NCBI GenBank assembly: GCA_963556495.2
Contig: OY747707.1
Location: 5,391,001 to 5,455,000, forward strand
Direction: 5' to 3'
DNA: 64,000 bases
From: Valencia hispanica
Taxonomy: Eukaryota > Chordata > Actinopteri > Cyprinodontiformes > Valenciidae
Both the position numbers and the translations under genes were made by a program. Within the stretch, counting starts at the first letter, position 1. Every line of letters begins with the position of its first letter. The notes below the pieces were generated by a model, which ran no database searches, had not been told where the DNA came from, and worked only from the letters and a program-made list of their open reading frames with translations. Shown one piece after another: positions 1 through 11,335 of this stretch.

Positions 1-540
1 CGAACCAAACATTTAGCTCAGAGCTAAATATTTAGCTAATATGCAGATCTACTTGCTGATAAACTGCTGGCGGGACTGAATGTCACCTCTTTATTGTAGT
101 TTTTCTTCCGTCGTGTTTTTCCGACATGTTCAACATTTCAGCTTATAAAACATGGGATTCGCCGTTTTAACAGCGATACAAAAATTTACAAATAAATTTA
201 CAGTAAGAGGAGTTTATACAGAGCTTAGCAAGACCAACCTTTTATTTTCATAGTCCACTTCCGCTTCTCGACAAGCAAATTTACATGTTAGCTAAATATT
301 TAGCTTGTTGTTTAAACATTTAGTTTGGAGCTAAATATTTGATTTGTCAACTAAATATTTAGTTCTAAACCGTAACATTTATAAATGAATAAATAACATG
401 GATGCAAATATGACTTTGATAAATAAACCCCATTTTTTTTATGACAGGCTAAATAGCCCAGATTATTGCTGATAACTTTTGACTGTGTAACTTTACAAAC
501 AGCACCTCATATGTCTTTATGGAGCTAAGTGCTGATCAAA
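1..540. repeat. AT-rich dispersed repeat, copy 1
   Basis: Contains several copies of AAATATTTAGCT-like motifs (1-60, 285-370) and then a stretch at about 370-515 (GTAACATTTATAAATGAAT, AATAACATGGATGCAAA, TGACTGTGTAACTTTACAAA) that is clearly related to 16010-16285. A dispersed element of unknown class; no coding capacity. Confidence 0.6.
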
Positions 541-2640
541 AAGCATGAATGCCAATGTGAAGTTATATCACTTTGCTCTCCATCACTGTGCAACAGCTAT
601 CATCAAACTCTGAGCCAGATCCCTCCCAGGAAACTCCCGGCACATTCGGTGATCTGAGCCAGGCCAGCGGGAAAACCGGAATGGTTCCAAAAGGCCGGGA
701 CACAAAGAGCCAGCTGCTTTCCCGTAGAGCGTCGGCTCTGGGAGAAGAGGGGCTGTTCACTAGGGCTTTGTTAATAGTCCAGCTATGTGCCATAATAAAG
801 GCAGAGCTCTGCATCTTCGATTGAATCCATCTTTCCTCAGTGTCACATCGGTAAAACAGCTCGCTGTGAATTCTGCAGAATACAATCTGTTGACATTTTG
901 CTGAAACACCCGACAGACAGCTGAGGGAGCCACTGTCTACATTAAATACAGAAGATGGAGCTTAAGCTGGAGTTTGATGAGGCTCTGGAGGCTGATAAAT
1001 ATGTTGCTGAGACTAAGAGGTGGCGGTGAGGAGACAGCTGTGATGCAGAACAGATTTCAAACCAGAGGTTCCGGGGTTAGATCTCTGACCTTCCCTGTCC
1101 AAATCCATACAGCTGTAAAATAATACAAGTCCAGTCTGAATGCTCAGTAGTGCTTGGAGAGAAACGGATAACAAAAGCACATCCATGCTGATCACCAACT
1201 CTGAGGTTTGAACAGTTACGTCAGGAAATATTCAAAACAAAATACATTTCAGCTGAAGGATCATATATGGATAAAAAAAAAAAAACGAGATAAATCAAAG
1301 ATTTCCAAGAACAGATTGCTCCAAAATATCGTGAGCTTCACATTGACTTTCTACAAAAGATAAAGGTGTTGTCACCTTGATGATCATTGAGTTAAACATT
1401 TTAGCTTTCAGCATCTCATGTTTCACTTGTTTCCTGCTCCACGTGCGCGCTCATGCAGCTTTAGGAGTAAAAAGAGTGGCTGAAGCTCAGTCTGAGATGA
1501 ACCGCTCATAAAGCCCCAAAACGCTCCTCTAAACCCGTTTCATGTGATTTGATTTATTTCATTTGTGTTGCATTTGTTAAACATATTTAAAAGATTATTA
1601 TATTTTAAATGCATGTATAATGCTAATTTTCTATATAGATTAATTCAATTGGAAATAAATATAATTGTAAATAAAATGAATACATTGAATTCAACTTATG
1701 ATGTAAATATAACATATTTACATTTATTTCATATTTGCATGATTTTTTATGCATATTGAATTATCTGCTTAACATCATTGAATTACTCATATTTACTCAT
1801 AACCTTTTTCAGATTTTAATGCTTATTTAAACATAAATATTTGGAGATGCATTTCATTGTAAAATACATTTAACAATGATTTTTTTAAAATGAGTGAAGC
1901 CCTAAATGGGATCAAATTTGGTTATTTGCATCTCAAAGAAAAGAAATCTCTTTATTCATTAACATCCAATTCTTTACGGAAATTTGAAGTAGAGAAAAAA
2001 AAAAGAAGCTTTTTTTTCTTGTCTTCGCTGTAAGGTCCAATTTTCAGATTTGATAAAGTGGCTTTAAAATCTCTTGGCTGGCAGTATTGATGTCTAAAGC
2101 ACTTCAGTATAATCACACACACACACACGCAGGGAGCACTTCCCCTTCCTGGTGGAGTGCAGGATGTGCGGCTGAAGAACTAAGCAGTTTTTCTCCTCCC
2201 CGCTGCTGCCAGGAATGCTTTATGAGCCGCGTTAATATTGGCGCTCTGCAGCCAGAAGGATTGCCTGATTCGATCAAGCGTCTCGCTGCCTTGTAAAGTC
2301 ATTACACTTTGTGCGACGTCATGCGTTCTGTAAGCCTGACCCGCGGTCCCGTAGTTTTATCCCGGCGCTGGGAAAGTGGCCACAGCATTCCCAGGAGCTA
2401 GAAATAACCGAGACAAAACAGAACCTTTTTTTTTTTTTTTTTTTTTTTTTTCAGCATGCTCTCCTGGTCAATCGCTGCTCCTGGCTGGAAGTTTGAAAAA
2501 AAAAAAATAAATAAATAAAGCAGAATCTAACTGAACTCTGGGAATTTGCATGAGAGCTGCAGGGGATGAGACGGCTACAGAGATGCTGAGGAGAGATTGT
2601 GGAGGAAGTTCGTATCAGAATATCAAAGGGAGGAGGGGAC
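541..2640. other. No gene recognised (540-2640)
   Basis: AT-rich intergenic sequence with no homology I recognise. It includes a (CA)n tract at about 2114-2129 and a 26-base T run at 2426-2451. A 24-codon acidic reading frame starting near 955 was considered too weak to call. Confidence 0.5.
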
Positions 2641-3260
2641 GACACAGTGACGTCACTGATCGCATCTGCTGGAACTGTGTCACTTTACTGAGACTGATTC
2701 TGAAGGGCTGCAGGTAAAACTTGGGATAATACGAGAAACACAGAGTGGGTGAAGAAGAAGGAGCCGGAAGTAGTTTAGGTTGGAGAAAAAGCGACTTACC
2801 TGCTCAGGGGTGGTGGGATGGAGGATGGAGGAGAGTCAAAGGGTCCCGGGGTGGTTTGGGTGGTCGGGGTCCTGCTTCGGGCTGGAAGCAGGGCTGGAGG
2901 GTGGTCCAGGTTAGGGGAGGAAGGATGGAGTGACAGGGAGCAAGGGGGGAGAAATATAAATCCCTCTCTTCCTCTCTTCAACTCGTTTCTCCCTCCAACA
3001 CACACACTTGCTCGGAGGCAGAAGGCTGGAGACACTCAGATAAAAGCCGGAGAAAGACTCTTTACATTTACAAGCTCGGCCACAGGAGGAGGGGAGGAGC
3101 GCCCAGAGCCGCTCCGCCCACCCTGCTGCAGCCCAGCCAATGGATGGAGGCAGAGAGGAGACCAATCAGCCAATACCAGCAGGGACCGCAGACCCCATCC
3201 GGTTGGAAGAATTAGAAAGTGAAAGGAAAAGTGGAATGCTGCTGCTCTGAAGGACGGACG
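2640..3260. promoter_or_regulatory. Promoter-like, CpG-richer region
   Basis: A perfect CRE (TGACGTCA, 2649-2656), three CCAAT boxes within 40 bases (about 3137-3176: AGCCAATGG, GACCAATCAG, AGCCAATACC) and a TATA-like ATATAAAT near 2953 occur in one GC-richer stretch. On the minus strand a consensus splice donor (CAG then GTAAGT) lies near 2793-2801, which would suit a non-coding first exon reading left out of the window. Direction is uncertain and the gene it would serve is not identified. Confidence 0.35.
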
Positions 3261-3604
3261 GAGCGCAGCGTTCCCGAAAAAACCACCCCAAAGTTAAATC
3301 TGGAAGGAAAAAAAAAACCGAAAGGAAGGAGGACCGTGAGAGGCTTAGATCGCTGCTCACAGGACAAACAGGAGAAAGAACAGGTCAACCTTTTGACTTA
3401 AAGAAAAAAACGAAATCTGCTGCAGAGGTAGAGGAGGTGAGGAGAGTGGAAGGAAAGAGAAACGTGAAAAAGCAAGCTTAGACACAAGGAGCCCTTTTCC
3501 TCACTCAGCTACATTCTCCTACTACTCTCCAATTGTGATGGGCTGTGAGCTACTGTTGGTAACAACTTCATGTTCTCCTTCCATAGATGATCCGCTTGGA
3601 GCTT

Positions 3605-4092
3605 TCTTTTAGTGTTTAACCCTGACTGGCTACACGTGCTCTCTCTCTCATCCTATCGATTTCAAAGTTCGACGTTTTGTGCGTTCAGAGATGCTCTTCT
3701 GCAGACCTTGGTTGTAACGAGTGGTCATTTGAGTTACTGTTGCCTTTCTATCGGCTCGAACCAGTCTGGCCATTCTCCTCTGACCTCTGGCATCAACAAG
3801 GCATTTTCGCCCACAGAACTGCCGCTGACTGGATATTTTCCCTTTTTCGGACCGTTCTCTGTAAACCCTAGAGATGGTTGTGCGTGAAAATCCCAGTAGA
3901 TCAGCAGTTTCTGAAATACTCAAACCAGTCCGTCTGGCACCAACAACCATGCCGCGAACTGCAGCAGATCGTCTTGACCACGTCTACATGCCTAAATGTA
4001 TTGAGTTGCATGTGCATCTGATTGGCTGATTAGAAAAGTGCGTTAACGAGCAGTTGGACAGGTGTGCCTAATAAAGTGGCCAGTGAGTGTAT
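3605..4092 (-). mobile_element. Tc1-like transposon fragment (N-terminal half)
   Basis: A minus-strand frame at 3648-3950 encodes a DNA-binding helix-turn-helix region of a fish Tc1-type transposase (TGLSISETADLLGFSRTTIS, CGRKCLVDARGQRRMARLV). Near 4035-4092 is the terminal sequence, on minus beginning ACACTCACTGGCCACTTTAT, next to TA. The catalytic DDE part and the other terminus are missing. Confidence 0.8.
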
Positions 4093-4589
4093 ATACGGTG
4101 ATCCGGAACCCGCCCGCATAAAACAAATTTCCGCCCGGACTGTGAAATATAATTTATGTTTTTCCACCCGTGAAACGACGGGGGTAGCATGCGGGTGATC
4201 TGGTGGTGGTCAGAGGACCCGTTGGCTTCAGTGTTCGGCAGCCTCGTTTCTTTTCAGTGCGCCCCAGGGCAGCTGTGGCTACGACGTAGTAGCTCACCAC
4301 CACCAGCGTGTCAATGTGTGCGTGAATGACTGAATGTAGTGAAAAGCTCTTTATGGTCATATACAAATGCAGGCCATTTACCATTTACCATGATCTTCCG
4401 CGTCGCAGGGCTGTGAACTGTAGTGAAGTTAAAGTTAAAGTTTCTCCGCACAGAACAGCAAGGGCTGCAAAGAAAACACGTGTTTTTCTGTTGCTCGTTC
4501 TTCTTCTGGGGCGAGTTATTAATGTAGCTAACATTTTTCTTTGTGCTGCGATGTGTATTATAAGGATCCTCCCCACCCAAGAGCCTAGT

Positions 4590-4632
4590 GATGTTTTTTT
4601 TATCTTGTTTAAAAAACAAGATAAAAAACATC
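4590..4632. repeat. A/T-rich near-perfect palindrome
   Basis: GATG, a T run and ATCTTGTTT are followed almost at once by the reverse complement (AAACAAGAT, an A run, CATC). Arms of about 19 bp differ only by two bases in the T run; the loop is about 3 bases. Confidence 0.8.
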
Positions 4633-5095
4633 TGGCTTTCAACTTTTATTTATTGAATAAAGTTACGATTTTCAACACCTGTTAATACACCGCAGTGCAT
4701 ATATTAATGAATGAAACGTGAAACGGATTAATACTGTATGAATAATAAATATTTTAACAACAAACCAACGCCTTTGGTTTGGTTTGACATTCAACTCACT
4801 CTACTCATTATTTCAGTCATCTTTAACAGGCAGTTAATTGCATATTTAAGCATTTGATTACACAAGCACAACCTACAGATGTCCTGGTTGTGTCTGCCCT
4901 TGCAGTGATTGGTTAAAAAGCCCTTTAATCTAGTGGCTGAGCACTAACAAGACAGCCTCTTAACGATAAGCTATGCATAAAACGGCATCATACGTTATTT
5001 AGGCCGCCGTGCGTTTTCACAACATCTCACAACACGTCGGCACGTAAAAAGAAAAACGCTGTTTCCAGTCATTTACGGATCAAAACAGCACATTA

Positions 5096-5280
5096 GGGGC
5101 GTTGTGTGGCGCAGTGGGTAAAAACGGGCGCCCCATGTTCAGAGACCCTAGTCCTCGAGGCGGTTGTCCCGGGTTCGATTAGGGCCAGGGACATTTGCCG
5201 AATGTCTCTCCCCCCTGCTGCTCTCCTCTTTCTGTAAGCCTGTCCACCTTGAATAACGGCCACTGTGGCCACAAAAACCT
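5096..5280 (+). mobile_element. tRNA-derived SINE (family 1, copy 1)
   Basis: Starts GGGGCGTTGTGTGGCGCAG, with an A-box-like GTGGCGCAGTGGGT and a B-box-like GGTTCGATTAG, then a tRNA-unrelated body. Related copies at 10019, 40064 and 58720. Its A-rich tail is interrupted by the Kolobok-like element; flanking direct repeats AAAACAGCAC(A/G)TTA at 5082-5095 and 5795-5808 mark the original target duplication. Confidence 0.85.
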
Positions 5281-5283
5281 TAA

Positions 5284-5783
5284 AGGGGCTATATGCAACT
5301 TTTTCCCCAAAATAAACGTAACAATAGCCTTTTTATTTGACCATTTATGACTCAATCATCTCCTGATGATCATACTGACACCTTGTCAGCTCACAGTGGG
5401 TGCACCTATAAGCCTGCATCCAATTTTTCCTATTTTCTGTCGGGTCGGATTTTCCCGCGCTGTCTGCGGATGTGACGTCAAGCGCGTTCATGTTACATGT
5501 TTCGGATCACTCTGCCACCATCGCTAGTCAGCACTCGCAAGCAGTTCAATGGATTGTGCGAATACACAGAAGAGACCAAGGACAACGTTGACACCAACAG
5601 TAACTCCACATAAGACTAAAAAAGTTAAACCCCTGACAAGTGCCCGAAAAAGATCGAAGATTGAGAGCGACCGGCGTACGAGCGCGCGCTGCGAGAGCGA
5701 GCAGAAAGGAAGAGCAGTTCTGTTTTTTGGCCAGAGGTGTCAGTCACGAGTTTAAATTTCAGAAAATTGCATATAAAGCCCCT
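5284..5783. mobile_element. Kolobok-like non-autonomous DNA transposon
   Basis: 500 bp flanked by TTAA on both sides (5280-5283 and 5784-5787), with inverted termini AGGGGCTATATGCAA and the complement of TTGCATATAAAGCCCCT. TTAA target plus AGGGG ends fits Kolobok better than piggyBac. No transposase. It sits in the tail of the SINE, so it is younger. Confidence 0.75.
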
Positions 5784-6098
5784 TTAAAAAACAAAAAACA
5801 GCACGTTAACATACGCCCTATTTTTGATACCGACAGCTTGCCATAAGAAACTGGTCGCTCATTGCTCTCCCGACTTCTGGCACAAATCTGATGCCATAGG
5901 GTCATTTCTTTAAGGTTTAACATTCAAACAGGAAAAAAGTGAATCAAGCTCCTTTAATGCTGCTTTATCATCATTTTCATTCTCTAAAACTGCCTCTTTC
6001 GAATACTTCAAAGGTACCGATTACTCTCAACTATAAGGAAAAGTCATATTGTTGCAGTTACAATTGCTGGACTGCATATTGTTGTTTTTTCCCCCAGA

Positions 6099-6221
6099 TT
6101 TTCTGTATGGATAATTTGAAAATGAAATTATTTCCCAATAGCTGTGGACGATGGCCTCCCTGGATAAATCTAACAAGGTCCATCAGCGCAGCAGCAGAGA
6201 GGATGATGTCCCGACTCCAAA
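6099..6221 (+). CDS. Orphan coding-exon candidate, function unknown
   Basis: A strong acceptor (T-rich tract ending CCCCCAG at 6098) is followed by a short leader, an ATG near 6151 in a fair context (GACGATGG), 24 codons reading MASLDKSNKVHQRSSREDDV then PTPK, and a donor AAG/GTAGCG. It could be the first coding exon of a plus-strand gene that uses the promoter-like region at 2640-3260, but no second exon was recognised and the peptide matches nothing I know. It may be chance. Confidence 0.22.
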
Positions 6222-6625
6222 GGTAGCGCTGCCATTTAGAACAGCACAGTTTACAGAACAGAACCAACACGAGGCCCTGTGTGTGTGTCTGTGTGTCAGC
6301 GGGAGAGGAAGAGACATAAAAAATTCATTAGCGGATGGAAGGAGATGTCACATCGAATATGTAGCCGACTGCACTGACGACCCGGAGCAGTCAGCTGTGT
6401 GAGGACGATGGAGCAGCTTTAAACGCGATCCTGCAGACCTGAGCGTCTTCATCAGCCAGGATGGAGATCCCGCCAGCAAGATGCAAACATGAAGACATGC
6501 TGGAAATACATATTTGATTTAATAGCTGGGTGTTTGAGATAGTGATAAACAGAAATACTGACGGTTGCATTTCTTTTAGAATGACTTAAATGGACACAAA
6601 TGCAGAGACAACACCTAGTGGAGGC

Positions 6626-6875
6626 GACTGTGGCTCGCTAGGTAGAGTTGTTTAGTTTGTAATCTGAGGTTCGATTCCAGCTTCCGCCTGTCACATGTCG
6701 ATGTGCCCCTGGGCAAGGCACTTAACCCCAAGTGTCCCACCGATCTGCATATCTGTGTATGAATGTGTGCGCGTTTGTGAGTGCAAATGGGTGAAACTGG
6801 CTCCAGTGTAAAGCACTTAGAGTGGTCGCCATGACTATAAAAGGGCTATATAAGTTCAGTCGATTTATCAGTAAA
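6626..6875 (+). mobile_element. tRNA-derived SINE (family 2, copy 1)
   Basis: GCGACTGTGGCTCGCTAGG and GGTTCGATTCC resemble A and B boxes; the body includes GGGCAAGGCACTTAACCCC and ends AAGGGCTATATAAGTTC. A truncated reverse copy is at 42291-42427. A common type of teleost SINE. Confidence 0.75.
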
Positions 6876-7387
6876 TTACACCGAATTAGAAAACGTTCTG
6901 GAAGTGAACGTCCTCTATCTAAAACCTGACGTGAGCTTTCTCTTTGCTTCTCCGCAGATTCACCCAAACAGCAAAAAGTAACTTCAGATTCAGCTCATCC
7001 TAGCCGTGTCTGAATAAAAACAGGAATATCCGAGCTCGTCACCTCCCTTAATAAATATTTAAAGACACATGGAGATAAAAAAAAACACACACACCTAAAT
7101 GGAAGAAGATTTACACGGAGATTGAAAGACAGGAACCATGTTACGTGTGGATTTAAATGACAGTGAAATGGAAATGGAAAACCTCCCATGAAAGTCTTTA
7201 ATTCTTCTGGTTCTAATGTTCCAGTTGGAAATATTAGGATATAATTAGAAGCAGTACAGTTTGAAATGTTCAAATAATAATTTCGAGGCTTATTCGAAGA
7301 GCAAATCACCCCCCTACCAGAGTATTTATCCACCCACTTTTCCTGTTCAAAAAATGCCCATATTTTCTTCATCTTTCATCTTTACGG

Positions 7388-8156
7388 CGGTTGGCAAACA
7401 ACTTGAGGTGCATTACCGCCACCTTCTGGGGTAAAGTGTGGACCGTAATGGTTTTTTAAATTTAATTATATTCTTCTGAACAACAGAGAGATTATTTGCT
7501 TATCAACATGAGCGCAAATGGTGTGAAACCGAACCTTTACATAACTCCAGTTCCCAATGTTATTATTTGTGGTTGTCTTGCAGCTGCGTTGTTGGTTAGC
7601 TATGTTAACTTGTTTGTTAGCCAAGGTTTACCTGATGTGAAGTGAATGCTGCAGATTGTTGCATTTTTAATCATCTGCTCATTCCAATCGCTTCTTTCAT
7701 TCACATGTGACCGTGGATGCAGTTCGGATCTGCCATGCTGTTTACGCAAGAAGCCCTGGACGCAGCGCGGGTTGAAATGTACGATAAACAGGGCGGGTCA
7801 TCCTGTGCATGCGTTAATTGCGTAAAAAAAATTATCCCGTTAATTCTACAAATTCATCAACCTGTGTTAACGCATTAATTTTGACAGCCCTTGTAAATAC
7901 CTGTGACTCTTAAAAATCTAAATATCATCTTGTAAATTATATTCCCCATACTCTTGTAAAATCTCCTTAATCCTTAACTGAATACTATTTCTGTTGCTCA
8001 GATTTGAGTACTTTCCTCTCCTGGCAATATTTACAAGATATTTTGATTTTTAAGAGTCACAGCTATTTACATTAAGAATAAAGGCATCAAAACTATTCCG
8101 GTCCACATTTCAGGCCAGAAGATAGCGGTAATGAACCTCAAGTTGTTTGTCAACTG
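7388..8156. mobile_element. MITE-like element with long inverted ends
   Basis: The first and last about 65 bases are inverted copies (GCAAACAACTTGAGGTGCATTACC near 7393 and its complement near 8130-8150), with about 80 percent identity by eye. Inside, 7892-7937 and 8030-8073 form a second inverted pair (GTGACTCTTAAAAATC). No coding capacity. Related end sequence also occurs near 48908-48955, so two retroelement tails inserted head-to-head is an alternative. No clear target duplication. Confidence 0.55.
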
Positions 8157-8575
8157 TATAAAGTCAGAAAAAGGAGAAAATACGTGTCTAATGAAGCGGT
8201 CGGCCAGCCTAGGCATGATGAACATTGGACCTGTTCCTTAAAGCCAGGACAAAACATTTCAGAATGCATGATTAGAGATTTCTGCCTGAACAAACCTGCA
8301 GTCAGGAAGTACCCCAATTGGGGAACTTGGAGGTTGAAGGAAAACAGCCATTGCTAAAATTAAACCGTATCTATAAAAAAAAAAAACAAAAAAAAAAAAC
8401 AGTCGGGAATCCAAAAGCCCTTTACACGGAGAGAAAAACATAAACTCCCAACCCTAAACAGATGAGGCAGACCCATGATTCATGGGCGTCAGTGTTTTAG
8501 TTTTCATCATTTCTGTCTTGTTTCATATTGTTAGAAAGGCCTTGCCTTATGCAAGTCATGTCTCCGTGTGGTCAA

Positions 8576-11007
8576 CCCATCGAGCATTTTTCGGTCTAAA
8601 AGACGTCTAATGAACGTCTCTATGGTCCATAGACGTCTGGGCTAAAATCGGTCTACCACTGGTCTAAAAATGAACGTTTTTCAGCCGTCTAGGTTTAGAC
8701 TAGCCGTCTAATAGACGTCTAAAAGACGACTACCTCTATACGCCGCGTCTAATATAAGACGTTTAAATAACCGTTAATGAACGTCTATTTGTAGACGTCT
8801 AAAGTTATACGTCTACCAGACGCTTCTTTTTACACCAAATTTATACACCATTAGAGAATCTAGACGTCGTATAGACGTCTATTAAATGTATTATAGCCTA
8901 ATGATATTCTAATAAATCCAGCTATTACAATCTATTAAATTAATCACAACAAACCTATTAAAATTAGATTAAAGTTGTCAAATTGAATGTTAAATCAGGT
9001 TCTCTAAAAAAAAAAAGTGGGGGGGGGGGCAAATTTAAACTGTTAGGTTAAAAAGTGGTTGACCTACAAAGAATCACACACAAGGGTCGGAGAGAATATG
9101 GAGTCAATAAGCTCTGCAGAGGTAGATGTGGATAATCAGTTCTGCAGAGGGAGACCAGGAAAATACTATAAGGAATGAGCCAACCGTGTCTGTCTATTCT
9201 CAGCCTCCCAGTGTCATAGTCTCTGGTCTCGAAGAGCCCCCCCTCTGCAGGCTCTCTTTATTTAGTCACACTTCATTAACATATTAAAAGAACAGGATGT
9301 CATGCAAATGAGCATGTGACTGAAACCAAAATGACATTTAAAAAGTACATTAGAAAGACACCCTAAGAAAATAATAATACATTATTATTTTACCTAACAT
9401 AAACTGTGATCCTTTCCTTCATGTCGAGCCAGGATGTTATGACAATGATCTTTTTTAAAAGGTTTCAGTAACACTATGCTTATTTTACCACTGGATATAA
9501 ATACATCTCTTGATGTTAACATTTACCAAACTATCCCACTGTAATGTAAATCAATACATTTTTCAAACATTATCCAACCATCTCAAACATATGAATGTGC
9601 AATATACCTGTTTTTAATTTCAACACATTTGTAAATATACATAGCAATAAACTAAAAGCACAAACTCAAATATATAATATTACCAAAATATTGTTTTTTT
9701 GCTTATTTTATTTAAACAAAGATTGGGGTGAAAAATAAGTAGTCGAATCTACAAAATACTAAAATAAAATAAAAATGTAGGTAATTGTATGCAAAACATT
9801 TACAAATACACCTTGCATATTAAAGTTTTCCATGACGTCATTTGTGAAGACTCTGCAACAGATAAAAAATCAAGACAATTGTCAACATTAAACTTATATA
9901 ACTTGTATTACACAACCACATAGTAACCACCCACTATTATAAGATAAGATAAAACAAAACAAACCTTTATCGTCCCACAATGGGGAAATTCTCAGTGTTG
10001 CAGCAGCACAAACTATAGCGGGGTGTCGCGTGGTGTAGTGGTTGGAGCGGGCACCCCATGTGCAGAGGCCTGGTCCTCGACGCGGCCGTCCCCGGTTCGA
10101 GTCCCGTCCTGGGCGACCTTTGCCGCATGTCTTCCCCCACCTCTCTCCCCCTTCAAAAACTCTGTCCACTGTCAATAAAGGCCACTCAGGCCCAGAAACC
10201 TAAAAAAACAAACAAAAAAAAACCTATAGCTGTAGCTAGCCTGCTAGCTTTGCTGGAAACGGATAATGATTAAATTAACAAACATTGCAGGACAAAACAA
10301 CATTTCAATAACGTACCTTTGAGCACTCACCTATATGCGGCCCTTCAAGGTGTGTTTGAAGAAACAAAGTTTTCTCACACGTAGTGGTCCCAATGAGAGT
10401 AAAATAAATTGGTCCGGACGACTCCGATATGCTCAGATCCCCATCAACGACGATTAGACCGAGCTGAACTTTAAGTGTGTTGCTGCCTCCTAGTGGTGAG
10501 GGCTGGCGGTACCACTAAAATAACTTAATAGACGTCTAAACCAGGTTTAAATCTAGACGTTGATTAAACATCTAAATCAAGGCTAAATCTAAACTTTACT
10601 GTATATTGATCAATGGCAATTCATATTATGTAAGTCCAATATTTGGACACCAGTTGTGCAACTTACAGTTATTTTTTTTGGATCACTGTTCATTAGTTGA
10701 TGTATTAAATTAAATCATCTATATTTGTTCTTAAAAGAGACGTTAATATGATGTATTTATTTAGACGTCTAAATCGAGTCTAAATCTAAACTACATTGTA
10801 CATTGATCAATAATTGTTAAAAATGTTTTAATCCAGCACTTGGCCATCATTTACACAACTTACAGGTATTTTGTTATTTAATATTTAACAATTAATGTAT
10901 TAAATTTAATCGTATAGATTTGGGCTAAAATATAGACCTATTATAGACGGGATAATTTCTGTTTGAATTTAGACGACACGTCTAATAGACGTCAATTGCT
11001 CAGTGGG
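8576..11007. mobile_element. CACTA/EnSpm-like non-autonomous element with subterminal palindrome arrays
   Basis: The ends are inverted: CCCATCGAGCA at 8576 and the complement of TGCTCAGTGGG at 10997-11007. Next to both ends are many copies of a short palindromic motif centred on GACGTC (TAGACGTCTA and variants): about ten or more between 8590 and 8880 and several between 10525 and 10995. Terminal CACTG-like bases plus clustered subterminal repeats are the known layout of CACTA elements. No transposase is visible. The interior holds a SINE (10019-10230) and a LINE-tail-like GATAAGATAA stretch. Target duplication unresolved. Confidence 0.5.
10019..10230 (+). mobile_element. tRNA-derived SINE (family 1, copy 2)
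   Basis: GTGTCGCGTGGTGTAGTGG (A box), GGTTCGAGTCC (B box), body and A-rich tail with AAACAAACAAA. Flanked by CTATAGC repeats. Inserted inside the CACTA-like element, hence younger than it. Confidence 0.85.
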
Positions 11008-11335
11008 AATTATTGCTGTCATGGTCATGCCATATCGGTTTGTTCCTTTGGGTTTCTGTTCTCTGTGAATTTTGTCTTGGACTCCTTTGTTGATGTTATA
11101 TTATCTCTCTGTGTTAATTAGTTTACGTATCCCAATACTCTCCCTCGGCTGTTCAGCATTCTCCTAATTAGACTCTACTGGTTTCTGTCACTCTGCTCCT
11201 TGCTAGTTTCTTTTGCTACCCTCACACTGGTTCTGTCCTGTTATCTTCCGTCTATTTTTAGTCAATCCATTTTGATTATTAAATTGTTAATCTCACAAAG
11301 CTGCTTTTGGTCCAACAGAATAGATACTTATGTTG

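Noticed and set aside
955..1029. Short acidic frame starting MELKLEFDEALEADKYVAET
   Set aside because: 24 codons, weak context, no recognised splice partner or homologue.
2818..3222. 134-codon plus-strand open frame
   Set aside because: Low-complexity Gly/Arg/Pro composition in a GC-rich promoter-like stretch, overlapped by similar frames on the other strand; no domain recognised.
5096..5280. tRNA gene
   Set aside because: A and B boxes are present but no cloverleaf can be formed, and the same unit recurs at 10019, 40064 and 58720 with a body and A-rich tail: a SINE.
8590..10995. CRISPR-like array
   Set aside because: The repeated TAGACGTCTA units are irregularly spaced, occur in both orientations and lie inside inverted transposon ends in a vertebrate genome.
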